A stretch of 19,207 nucleotides of DNA from Chytridium lagenaria (taxonomy: Eukaryota; Chytridiomycota; Chytridiomycetes; Chytridiales; Chytridiaceae). Location: the NCBI GenBank assembly GCA_025449115.1, contig JAHLKC010000292.1, positions 1 through 19,207 on the forward strand, read 5' to 3'. This document shows, piece by piece, positions 10,134 through 19,184 of this stretch; position 1 is the first letter of the stretch, and the number at the start of each line of letters is the position of its first letter. The position numbers were made by a program, and so were the translations under genes. Under the pieces are notes generated by a model. That model saw only the letters and a program-made list of their open reading frames with translations. It had not been told where the DNA came from and made no database searches.

Positions 10134-11342
10134 ATGAAGACCACCGTTTTTGCTCTCAGCGTTGCCCTGTACTCTCTCTTGGCTGTCAAAATCTCTCACG
10201 GAGCTCCCATCGGACTGGCTTCTTCAGCTGCCCCTCTTACCACAGGGGCTCCTTCCGTTCTGATCACTCCAGTCGCCTCAGACGTCAGTAACGCCCAAGC
10301 TAAAAAGCCGGTCCCTACTCCTCCCAAGAAGAAGCCCGCACCTCCAGTCAAAAAGAATGACCTTGCGAATGTAATTGCTGCCGTCCCTGAGGCGACTGCT
10401 ACTCCGATGGCCACCTCTGCGCCCCTTGCTACGATGACGGCCATGCCTGACGAAGTAAACAACGCTCAGGCCAAGAAGCCCGTTCCCGCTCCCCCCGTCA
10501 AGAAACCTACTCCTCCCGTCAATAAGCCTGCTCCTCCGGCCAAGAAGAACCAACTCCCGATCGAAGTTGCAGCTGTCCCAGAGGTAATCGCCACGCCTTT
10601 GACTACCGTGCTGTCATCCGCCGCTCCCATGGCCACAGCTGCTCCGCTCGCCACGATGACTGCCATGCCTGAACACGAAATTCAACCCGAGGATGTGTCC
10701 GAAGCTGGAAGTGATGTCAAAAAACCTACTCCATCCAAGAAAAATCCCCGTCCCCGTCAAGAAGGCACCTCCGAAGAAGCACCACAAGAAGCAACACAAG
10801 AAGCAGGATAATGAAGAGGACGACAAGAAAAGATAGGATTCGTATCCGCATTGGGGAACGCAAGCGCCACCACCGTGACCGCGATGATGACGACAGGAAA
10901 GTCTTTGGACGCGTTCTTGGCGGGGGCACAGCTTTGATGATAACAAGGGATTCAGCAACGACTTTTTTGGACGTAGAGACAACTTTTTTGGAGAGGAAAA
11001 GAGGGATGACGGGTTCTTTGGCGGATCCAACAACTTTGGGAACCTTGGAGCCTCTGATGCGGCTGTCAATGATGAGGTATGTCAATACTTCACGTGCAGC
11101 TTCATATTCTAATGACAAAGTGTGAGATACTGGCTGACGTTGTTTTTTGTTACTAGAATGATGTCTCGGCTGCCACTTACGGAGACTACAACCAGGCCAA
11201 CTACGGTCATCAAGCAGGGTTCAGTGGTCACCGCAAGAAGAGTGACCGCGACCGCGCTATTGATATCGAGATTAAGGACCGTGATCGTGACGAACGCTTT
11301 GGGCGTGAAAGGTCCTTTGGTAGCGAGTTGGGCGACTTCTAA
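10134..11342 (+). CDS. Secreted Pro/Lys/Ala-rich repeat protein with charged C-terminus
   Basis: Function unknown. ATG at 10134 begins a clear signal peptide (MKTTVFALSVALYSLLAV, cleavage likely after SHG near residue 23). The mature part is low-complexity, with blocks of PxPPxKKP and Ala/Thr/Met-rich spacers in two tandem units, then Lys/His-rich and Arg/Asp-rich segments and an Asn/Gly/Phe-rich end (FSNDFFGRRDNFFGEE). The literal frame stops at 10811, but coding character continues through changes of frame near 10738, 10831 and 10928 to an exon ending GATGAG at 11076. An 80-nt intron (11077-11156, GTATGT/TACTAG) leads to a last exon containing GDYNQANYGHQAGF and ending at a TAA (11340-11342). 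Composition suggests a wall or extracellular-matrix protein; that is inference. The 3' part could instead be a separate gene. Confidence 0.6.
10287..10682 (+). repeat. Tandem protein-level duplication in the secreted gene
   Basis: Unit 1 (10287-10457, 57 codons) runs from SNAQAKKPVP to LATMTAMPDEV. Unit 2 (10458-10682, 75 codons) runs from NNAQAKKPVP to LATMTAMPEHEI. Unit 2 has extra PPVKKP-type copies and an extra APMAT block, so it grew by further small duplications. Confidence 0.85.
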
Positions 11343-11578
11343 ATCAAATCGAGCGGCCTGATGTTTCAACCATTATCTTTCCGTTATACATGTTTCACTT
11401 GCTGTTTTCATCAGTTTTTTAGCAGCAGTTCATTATCTCTATCATGTACATGGCGGTCATCGTTTGTAATTTCATGAAACTCAATAATTATCGTTCATTT
11501 CATTTTACTGAATGCTGCACGTCCCCTTTTTGTACTTATACACACGCTTACTAGGCCGTCGACAATGGGCCTTTGAAT

Positions 11579-11762
11579 CCGCATTGGGGTATGAAGAGTA
11601 AAAAGCGCTTTGATGATAACATGAATGACGCGACGGCTGCCACTTCCGGAGACTACAACCAAAGCACCTATTGTCAATAGGGTACAGCGCGCTTTCGACA
11701 TTGAGATAGAGGACCGACCATCGTTTGGGTCCTTTGGCAGCGAGTTTTGTGGCTTTTGGATA
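11579..11762 (+). pseudogene. Decayed, intron-less partial copy of the secreted gene 3' end
   Basis: Three blocks match the upstream gene in order. CCGCATTGGGG matches 10847 onward; CTTTGATGATAAC (FDDN) matches about 10932; a block encoding NDATAATSGDYNQ and then FDIEIEDR and SFGSEF matches the last exon (NDVSAATYGDYNQ, IDIEIKDR, SFGSELGDF). The Asn/Gly/Phe-rich segment, the intron and the HQAGFSGHRKK segment are missing. A TAG interrupts the frame after STYCQ. It looks like a tandem duplicate shortened by deletion; a retrocopy is less likely because internal exon sequence is lost with the intron. Confidence 0.75.
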
Positions 11763-11902
11763 AGGTGTGGTACCTTTATATGTTTTTGACTTGCAGTTTG
11801 TCCTACCCATTTACAACCATTTTCATCCAATCAAAATCGTCAATTTTACCTATAATTGTTATTGAATATATACGACAACAAATTTCCTTCAGATATCAAA
11901 TA

Positions 11903-11985
11903 GGGCAGATGGCCGAGTTGGTCTAAGGCGTCACGTTAAGGCCGTGATCTCTCCGGAGGCGTGGGTTCGAATCCCACTCTGCTCA
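11903..11985 (+). tRNA. tRNA-Leu(AAG)
   Basis: The acceptor stem GGGCAGA pairs with TCTGCTC (one G-U pair). The anticodon stem TCACG/CGTGA encloses loop TTAAGGC with anticodon AAG at 11938-11940. A class II variable arm (CTCTCCGGAG region) and T-arm GTGGG-TTCGAAT-CCCAC are present. There is no intron and no T-run after it; the next tRNA starts six bases on. Confidence 0.95.
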
Positions 11986-11991
11986 CTCCTC

Positions 11992-12063
11992 TCCGAAATA
12001 GTCTAGTGGTTATGATCCCGCTCTCTCACAGCGGTGGCCGGGGTTCAATTCCCCGTTTCGGAA
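11992..12063 (+). tRNA. tRNA-Glu(CTC)
   Basis: The acceptor TCCGAAA pairs fully with TTTCGGA. The anticodon stem CCGCT/AGCGG encloses loop CTCTCAC with anticodon CTC at 12025-12027. The T-arm is GGGG-TTCAATT-CCCC-like. It lies six bases downstream of tRNA-Leu and is followed by a T5 run. Confidence 0.95.
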
Positions 12064-12071
12064 ATTAAGCC

Positions 12072-12076
12072 TTTTT
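12072..12076 (+). terminator. Pol III terminator after tRNA-Glu
   Basis: A run of five T residues eight bases after the tRNA-Glu 3' end, the first such run after tRNA-Leu. Confidence 0.7.
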
Positions 12077-12080
12077 CATT

Positions 12081-12151
12081 GGTTCCATGGTGTAGGGGCA
12101 GCACTTCAGATTCTGATTCTGGCAACGCGAGTTCGATTCTCGCTGGGACCT
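12081..12151 (+). tRNA. tRNA-Gln(CTG)
   Basis: The acceptor GGTTCCA pairs with TGGGACC (one T-G pair). The anticodon stem TCAGA/TCTGG encloses loop TTCTGAT with anticodon CTG at 12113-12115. The T-arm is GCGAG-TTCGATT-CTCGC. Seven bases separate it from the next tRNA, with no T-run between. Confidence 0.94.
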
Positions 12152-12158
12152 ATCATCA

Positions 12159-12230
12159 AGCACTTTAGCTCAGGGGAAGAGCGCGGGGCTCATAACTCCG
12201 AGGTCCCAGGATCGAAACCTGGAAGTGCTA
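12159..12230 (+). tRNA. Initiator tRNA-Met(CAT)
   Basis: The acceptor AGCACTT pairs with AAGTGCT, giving the A1-U72 pair typical of eukaryotic initiator tRNAs. The anticodon loop CTCATAA has CAT at 12191-12193 on a stem with three consecutive G residues. The T-loop reads ATCGAAA instead of TTCGAAN, the A54/A60 signature of initiators. Position 64 is G, a purine as expected at the Rit1 target site. T7 follows directly. Confidence 0.92.
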
Positions 12231-12237
12231 TTTTTTT
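12231..12237 (+). terminator. Pol III terminator after initiator tRNA
   Basis: Seven T residues immediately downstream of the initiator tRNA gene. Confidence 0.85.
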
Positions 12238-12580
12238 CCTTCTTTGTCTTCATACACGTTTTGAATGGCCATCATCCTCTTTCTCTAATGAATTCCTGTA
12301 AAAAGGCAGATCGGACTGGACGTATCAATACTTACCTATCCGATATTCTCTGTTTATGTGTATATTGTCGTAATTGGCTTGGTTCGTCCTGGCAGATCCC
12401 AGAGGTCATTATCACATGCATCTTTCCCATCAAATTAATAATTAAAGCATCACCATCATCAAAGACCCTGTCAATTCACGAACCCATCCACTTCCCATTA
12501 CCATTACCGGATACAGCTGTAAGGTATATATTTGTATCGAGAGGCTCTTGCTGCAGGCGCCAGCTTCCCATTTGTTTTGC
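12238..12580. other. Intergenic region upstream of the DUF4436 cluster
   Basis: Sits between the tRNA terminator and the first DUF4436 gene, so it likely contains that gene's promoter and 5' UTR. It has short CATCAT and CCATTA repeats but no convincing gene. Confidence 0.5.
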
Positions 12581-13955
12581 ATGATGAACAATTATCTGGC
12601 CTCACTCGTGTTCGGATCCCAAAAAGACTCCATGTAGTCGTCATCCTCGCATGCGTCTTTATTGCACTTGCCGCTGTGGTGACCGTTGTCGGTATCTTCA
12701 ACAAACGCGAAGTATGTTACAGTAGCATTTCTCGTTGTAACCTTTAAACTAAAGCTATTTTCCCAGGGCCATAGAAAACGAAAGACCGAGATCTCGAGCC
12801 TAACTTCTGATACAATCTTTACCCCCTCATCAGCATCCGTTTCAATATCTACTTCTCTCGCGGAAAGCGGTTTTGAAGCGACCGATTTTAAGCTTCCATG
12901 CTCAAGTCACAACTTTGTAATGGTGGATGTATCGGTGTCAAGCCTGGATTTGGTAAACAACGTTTTTAAGCTGAAAGTCGATTTCAACCCATGCGGTGAT
13001 TTTGTGGAAGCGGCAAAAGTTGCTGTTGGACGAAGTGTTGTGCTTGGAGTGCCAATGACCATAAGTTTTGGTAAGGATTTCAAGCTGCGAGTAACTTATC
13101 ATCCCCCACTTTTTTTAGATAACCGAATTTATAACTTTACGGCGGGGGCGCCGATGGCTTCGCAGGATTTTGTTGCTTATTTTGACGGAGGAGGTAAGGC
13201 TACGTATGTTGAGTTGTGCTGACTTTGCCAAAAGATATCAACAATTACCCGTTTGATCGGTATCGAGTCAATAAGCTATTTGTTGAAGGGGAGTTTTTTA
13301 ATGCGACAGAAAAAGGGATGCAGACAGTTCCAATTGCGCTGTTTTTCGGTGGTGGGCTTTTAACGTATGAATGTCTCATCCAATCTTCTCAATTAATATT
13401 TTCCAGTTACTCAGTTGAAGTGGATGCCCTCGAAGACGTTTCTGGGGATCCTCCGAAAGGTGGGATCATTCGTCTTGACTTCCACGTCACCCGATCCGTC
13501 ACAACGATCATGTTCTCAGGTCTAGTCATGATCATTATGTGGGTTCTATCTCTTCTTTCATTCACGATGACTGTCACGCTTTGGTCGAAAGGAAGGAAAG
13601 TTGAACCTCCCACTATAGCGTTTTCCGTTGCGCTGATGTAAGTGGCATCCCGCTCAAGCTCGCGAGTTTTAATTGATAATAAAGGTTCGCTCTTCCTGGA
13701 ATACGGAATATTCAACCTGGGAACCCGCCTATCGGATGTACTGCTGATACAACGTCTTTCTTTTGGGCGATGGTTTCTTTCTGCGGTATCATGTAAGTTT
13801 GAGTATGATCGTATGAACTAACACGGTTGACGTCGCTAGCTGCATGTCTCATCGTCAATTACATCGTAAAATATAACTTTGATGAGGAGCTGCAGGTCGA
13901 GGACAAAAGGTTGATATTGCTACAAAGGTACCTACTCAAGGCATTTCTGCAGTAG
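12581..13955 (+). CDS. DUF4436 membrane protein, copy 1
   Basis: Biochemical role of the family is unknown. Exons: 12581-12711, 12767-13070, 13119-13193, 13235-13364, 13407-13637, 13685-13785, 13840-13955. An N-terminal membrane segment (VVVILACVFIALAAVVTVVG) is followed by an extracytoplasmic beta-rich domain with FNPCGDF, MASQDF and NNYPFDRYRV. The C-terminal half has hydrophobic segments around MIIMWVLSLLSFTM and SFFWAMVSF, separated by the family signature FALPGIRNIQPGNPPIGC. About 362 aa. The frame into the first membrane segment has no ATG; the ATG at 12581 needs one extra base in the A5 run at 12620-12624. Exon lengths also fall one base short of a multiple of three, consistent with a missing base there. 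The last donor (GTATCA, 13786) is weak; a GTAAGT seven bases on is an alternative but shifts the frame. Confidence 0.87.
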
Positions 13956-14056
13956 TGTTTGAAGAAACCACTGCTAGCGGCACCATCTGAGTTGAAAGGC
14001 GTGTTGATACATATTGTGAATAAAGCTTGTCACTTCGACTGACAATTCTCAATGAA

Positions 14057-15599
14057 ATGACGTGGTCGTCATTAAAGCTCAAACTGTTCTTTCCAGCCCT
14101 TGTGCTGAGTGTTTTCATCACCGTGCTCGCAGCCATAGTAGCTGTGGTGGGGGTATTGACACAGCGAGAGGTAGAAGCTTTTGTCTTGATGTATTCTAAG
14201 ATGTTTCTTTGCAGAGTCAACGCAAGATATCAAGCGATCTTGGAACCAGCCTTGAAACAGCGACGAAATTCCCACCTGCAAGTCCAGCCCTATTAAATGG
14301 CCTGATTGATGCAGGCTACTTTAAACCGGGCTATACAGGGAGCATTTTTACGAACTACAGCTTTATAGCCGTTACTTGTTCTTTGACCAGTGTGGATCCT
14401 CAGCTCGCAACTTACCGGGTTTCCCTTTCATTTTCACCGTGTGGAGACTTTATCGACCCGTTAAAGCTGTTGGTTGGCCGTAGCGGTGTACTATCAACAC
14501 CTGTTAAGATCAGTTTCGGTGAGTTTGTAGCAGATAGAAAGAAGGAGTGGGTGGAGGTTGAGACAGTCGGGGACTCGCAATAAAAACGCCACCCGCCTTT
14601 GACTCACCCCCTTCCATTATTATGCAGATTCTAATTCCAAAATGAAGACAATAGGGTGTATGGCTTTCCTGCAGGCTCAACGATGGCATCACAGGACTTC
14701 ACTGGACACTTTGAGACCGGCGGTAATACTATACTTCTTATGCGTGGACAATGCCTTTCTTAACCGAGAACTGTACATGCTTTATTGCTAAACATAGACA
14801 TCAACATGTATCCATTCGACCGATACGCAGCCACAAGTTTATTCATAACGGGAGAGTTCATCAATCCCGGCACTAACGTGACCTTACCCGTTCCGATAGC
14901 TTTCACGTTTACTGCCCCAGTTTTAACGTGAGTGAATGGCAAGCTGTAAGCATCTTCAGCACTGTCTCATCGTCCTCGTTTAGATACGCCGTTCGCGCTG
15001 ACAAAGTTAAGGATTTATCGGGCGATGTTCTCGGTGGCTTTTTCATCCAACTCGACTTCAACGTCATGCGCTCCGTCACCACCATCTTTTTTTCGACCTT
15101 GGTGATGATCATCATGTGGGTATTATCGCTTCTCGCATTCACTGTGGGGACTACGGTTTGGTTGAGAAAGAAGAAAGTGGAGCTGGCTTCGATTGGGTTT
15201 TCCATGTCGTTAATGTATGTGACGTGTTTTTGTTCACTTTGTTCATATTTTACGCGATTTAACTCTTCGGCGCAAAAACCTTTTTTAGGTTCGCCCTTCC
15301 CGGAATCAGGAATGCTCAGCCCGGTTCACCTCCAATAGGATGTACCGCAGATATCGTATCTTTCTTTTGGGCTATGATACTTGTAGCATCCACAGGTGAT
15401 CTCAAATGAAGTTTCTGACGAAGAGGCTAACAGTATCGTAGTTTCTATGCTCATCTTCAACTACATCTTGAGGTACAACTTTGATATACCAGCGGTGAAA
15501 CTGCCAAAGCCGAATGTAGTCGAGAAAGAGCAGGAAAAGCCAGAGCAACCAGTACCTACTTCTTCTTTACTTGTTTCGCCAAAACCAAAGGCAGCTTAA
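14057..15599 (+). CDS. DUF4436 membrane protein, copy 2
   Basis: A clean seven-exon gene of 372 aa: 14057-14170, 14215-14518, 14648-14722, 14798-14927, 14984-15214, 15289-15395, 15442-15599. The start is ATG (MTWSSLKLKLFFPALVL), directly before the first membrane segment; open frame upstream lacks an ATG. The ectodomain shows FSPCGDF, MASQDF and NMYPFDRYAA. Membrane segments include MIIMWVLSLLAFTVG and SFFWAMILVAS, around FALPGIRNAQPGSPPIGC. It ends in a short Lys/Glu/Pro-rich cytoplasmic tail (VVEKEQEKPEQPVP). Intron 2 (14519-14647) is long at 129 nt; an alternative acceptor at 14627 would break the frame. Only about 100 nt separate it from copy 1, so its promoter is compact. Confidence 0.92.
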
Positions 15600-15775
15600 A
15601 ATCACGCTTTTAGGAGTTTGTAGTTCGGTCTCATCTCCAAATAAATATAACGTAATCGAATTCGTTCCGATAAAACGTACACCGTCAAAGTCTAGGATGT
15701 TCGGAGTAGATCCCATCTCGATGATTGCCGCTTCCGGCTTCCAGAATCCTTTTAGAACTTGATGTTATACTCATC

Positions 15776-17426
15776 ATGGTCAAGAGGTCCGCTGTTCTCG
15801 CAACCATCATCGGATCCTTGGCTTTCATTGCCACGGTCGCCATCGTTGGCATTTTCACACAACGAGATGTAAGATATACCCGTACAATCCTTTTCCGACT
15901 CACATTTTCAGGCTCAACGTAAAAAAGACCAAGAGTTTACCAGCTTAGTAGATTCCACAGTTTTTCCTAGAGCAAACCCAAGGCTCATTAAAGAGTTGAT
16001 CGATGCTGGGGCTTATTCGCAAGACTTTACTGGGAACCAGTTTACCAATTACACGTATATATTGATCAAAGCTGCGTTGACAGGGGTGGATCCCACACTG
16101 GGAACTTATAGGATTCAACTCACGTTCTCTCCATGCGGTGACTTTGTGGATCTCGAAAAACTTGCTGTGGGAAGATCCGGAGTTTTGGCGACGCCTCTTT
16201 CAATTAGTTTCGGTGAGCTTTTATCGGCCACTTTCCCCACTGCAACTAAGGCTTATATTAAAAAGACAGCAAAATGTATCGATTCCCTGCTGGCTCACCC
16301 ATGAACTCACAAGAATTCTCAGCACCATTTGAAAGTGGAGGTTTTACTACATGCTATTTCCTTATTTAACCTTAGATAGATGTCAACAACTACCCCTTAG
16401 ACAGATACGTCGCGAAGGAGATATTCATTACCGGAGAATTTTATAACCAATTTGCAAACGCCACTCAACCCGTTCCCATTCTCGTAATCTTCAAAGCCCC
16501 AATTTTAACGTAAGGAGACTTGTGATTAAACCGCACATCTCGACTTGACACTAAAGCCAAACAACAGATTCGCCGTCACTGTCGACACTCTCAAAGACCT
16601 TACCGAACCGATCCCAACAGGCAGCTTCATTCAACTTGATTTCAGCGCAACTCGAACTGCCACAAATATCTTCTTCTCCTGTTTCGTTATGATTATCATG
16701 TGGGCTCTATCACTCCTCGCGTTCACTATGGGGTCAACATTATGGATGAGGGCTCGAAAAGTCGAAGGAGGGGTCATCTCAATTACTATGGGTTTGATGT
16801 AACTTAATACTCCACGTGAACCCTAGTTCTAATCATATGCAGATTCTCGCTTCCAGGCATTCGGAATACACAACCGGGAAGTCCGCCTATTGGATGCAAC
16901 GCGGACGTGATGAGTTTCTTTTGGGCAATGTTGCTTGCGGCTTGCACGGGTTTGATGATTGTTTAAGATCTAAGCTGACGGGATTCTAGCGTCCATGCTG
17001 CTTGTGAATTATATCATGACGTCGATTTTTGATATTGAACTCAAGAAAGCGGTCGTTGTAAAACCGATAGAGAAGATGGATCCAGTGGCGGCTCCTGCGT
17101 CGCCCCGTGTCAATCCAGTAAACCCGCACCGTGGTTTTGCACGTTCTGCAACAATAAACAATTATTCTCGGCCTTTGTTTCGTTCCAATTTATCTTCGCA
17201 AGTTAACTTTCCAATTGCTTTAATATTACTCCTTTATTATAATCTTAAACCAGAAACACTATGTATACCCCATAAAAAACAGATTTACTCTCCGAAGATT
17301 CGCTCTACACGGCTGCGCCTAAAACGTATATCAAAATTAACGCAAATTCATCAAACTTACAACATGTCTGAAACCCTGGATATACACCAATCGATCCTGG
17401 ATAACCTGTTTCGTTACATCACCTAG
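15776..17426 (+). CDS. DUF4436 membrane protein, copy 3
   Basis: Seven exons: 15776-15868, 15912-16212, 16266-16340, 16380-16509, 16568-16798, 16843-16949, 16990-17426. The start MVKRSAVLATIIG leads straight into the first membrane segment. Conserved parts are FSPCGDF, MNSQEF, NNYPLDRYVA, MIIMWALSLLAFTMG and FSLPGIRNTQPGSPPIGC. All exons add up in frame to about 457 aa, but the last 100 or so residues after ASPRVNPVNP have no counterpart in copies 1 and 2, and the final 90 nt run antisense through the last exon of Rit1. An AATAAA-like site near 17152 and the lengths of the paralogues suggest the true end may be near 17150, hidden by a single-base error. Core call is secure, C-terminus is not. 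Confidence 0.88.
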
Positions 17427-19025
17427 AGTCGTCAACACCACCACTTAATCACTCTTACCTTTCTGCACCGGTCTTTCCAAGTCAAACACGCCATCGCTTC
17501 CCATCCCATTCACTAACACGCATAACGCAATTGCCACAGACCTATCTTTTCCTATTTAAAGCTCAGCTATTCAAAAACATAACCCGAGTCTTTACCTTGC
17601 ATGCAGTGTATGAGAACTTTATCTTTATTTTGGAGATGAGTCATGATGAATGCAAGCGCGGTTGGTATGTGTTCGTAAAATGCATGTTGTCCTTTCTTGC
17701 CTTCAGGAATAGGGAGGTAGAGGTAGTTTTTGGCAGCGGTGTGAGTGGGGTATTCTGGTGCGCCGCAGTTCACGACGGCATTGAAATGGGACCAGCAGGT
17801 CGTTGGGTCACCTTCAAACCAATGTTAAATATTTACTAGGTATTCTCTTGAGGAAGAATTATTATGTCACTGACCGCTCTTTCGATTTCCAATCGCGATA
17901 CCCGTTTCCCCAATCCAACTAAAACTCTCCTTCCCATCACCCTCGGTTTCTACGTCCCCCTCCTTCTCTTTGACCAACTTTTTCACAATCGCCTCACACT
18001 CCTCCGCAGATGCCACCTCCATCAACCTCTCCCGATTGTTCCAAAACGATACCGGGTCCAATCCCTAAACAATATCAGCCATACATTCAAACCACAGAAG
18101 CCGCACTCACCATTCCCCAAGCCTCATGATCATCCCCGACCCTTGCACATAGCAATACCCATCCCGTCTCTCAACACCATCAGGTACCGCCTCCGAAGCA
18201 CTCACAAGTACAACTGGATAAAAATCCAAATCCGCTAAAGTCCAATTTTCAATGGAACTTGCCGGTGTTATCCAGATTGGACGGAGTGGTTTTACGAGGA
18301 GGGTGGAGATAGAGGTCATATCAATGGAAGGAGATCGCTGAGGTTTGATTTAGTTTACGTTAAAACGGTTGGGGTTGGGCGCTTACAAGGGTTTTTCGGC
18401 GAATAAGGGAATATGAGATTGGATGTTCGTGCTCTGTTCGTGAAACAGATGAAGGGAGGGTATGAAGACTCGTATCCCAGTTTTTTCTTTGCGTGCATAT
18501 CGATGGCGGTATTAATCGTTGCACACCAAATAGGTATGGTCTTTGCCAAGCTATCCGGAGTCTTTTTCCATGGCGTGTGGAATCCACTATAATACATCTT
18601 GCCAGATTCAGATTCTATTCTATATTCTTTCGTACCCTTCGTGTACGGCTATGACGTCCAAGATATGACGGTTGAGCCGCCGCATGTTAAAGTCCCAATT
18701 GTTGTAGTGGCCGTCAGTGGATTTGAAGTACACGGATTGGGGATATGCCTGTATGAAGATTAGACTGGCAGATTTTTAGTGAGCTTACTTGGGTTGGATT
18801 GATGTACCAGGATCCGCATCGTTCGTTGGCAATGAGAGGGAGGTGGGGGAGGTGTCGAGAGATTTGGGAGATGAATGTTGCATCGTGGTCAATGGAGCGG
18901 AGGCGGTTGAGACTGGAAGTGACAAGTTAAGCGACTAAATAAGGAGACGATGTGATGCTGGGTTTATCCTACATGTTGCGAGTGTCCTTGCGGATCTCTT
19001 CTCGTTGTTGATGGAGGAGGGACAT
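17337..19025 (-). CDS. RIT1: Initiator tRNA 2'-O-ribosylphosphate transferase, Rit1-like (nine exons)
   Basis: Rit1 attaches a 5'-phosphoribosyl group to the 2'-OH of purine 64 of cytosolic initiator tRNA-Met, keeping it out of elongation. Exons: 18973-19025, 18789-18912, 18636-18748, 18387-18597, 18111-18337, 17875-18064, 17596-17811, 17459-17551, 17337-17422. Family landmarks in order are LNRLRSIDHDATF, ANERCGSWYINP, VYFKSTDGH, CIIVDSTRHGKR, TIPIWCATIN, TLPSSVSRTEH, VKPLRPIWI, YVQGSG-DDHEAW, IAIGNRKSG, HFNAVVNCG and a C-terminal phosphatase-like loop HCMQGKDRSVAIA. About 440 aa, somewhat shorter than yeast Rit1. Introns are 36-63 nt. Frame jumps are needed near 18563, 18480, 18430, 18320 and 18135, all in exons 4 and 5; exons 1-3 and 6-9 join in frame. 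The start at 19025 gives MSLLHQQREEIRKDTRN and is the only suitable ATG. Confidence 0.87.
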
Positions 19026-19063
19026 GGCCGTCCTTGTCACTTTTTTTTTTCTTTTCAAACACG

Positions 19064-19184
19064 AGCCGAATCAACTAAGTCCGATGGGGGGCTTATATTT
19101 AACACTAAATTGTGAAGTAAGTGTAATAAGCCCCATTAAGCCCAAATTGCCGTGGTGAGAATCTTTGGGGCTTCAGCCGAATCA
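19064..19184. repeat. Hairpin segment between 10-bp direct repeats upstream of Rit1
   Basis: AGCCGAATCA occurs at 19064-19073 and again at 19175-19184. Between them, GGGGCTTAT (19088-19096) is the exact inverse of ATAAGCCCC (19126-19134), and flanking bases extend the stem imperfectly (ATGGGG...CCCCAT, AACACT...AGTGT). The arrangement resembles a target-site duplication around a tiny foldback element, but no terminal inverted repeats adjoin the direct repeats. Confidence 0.45.
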
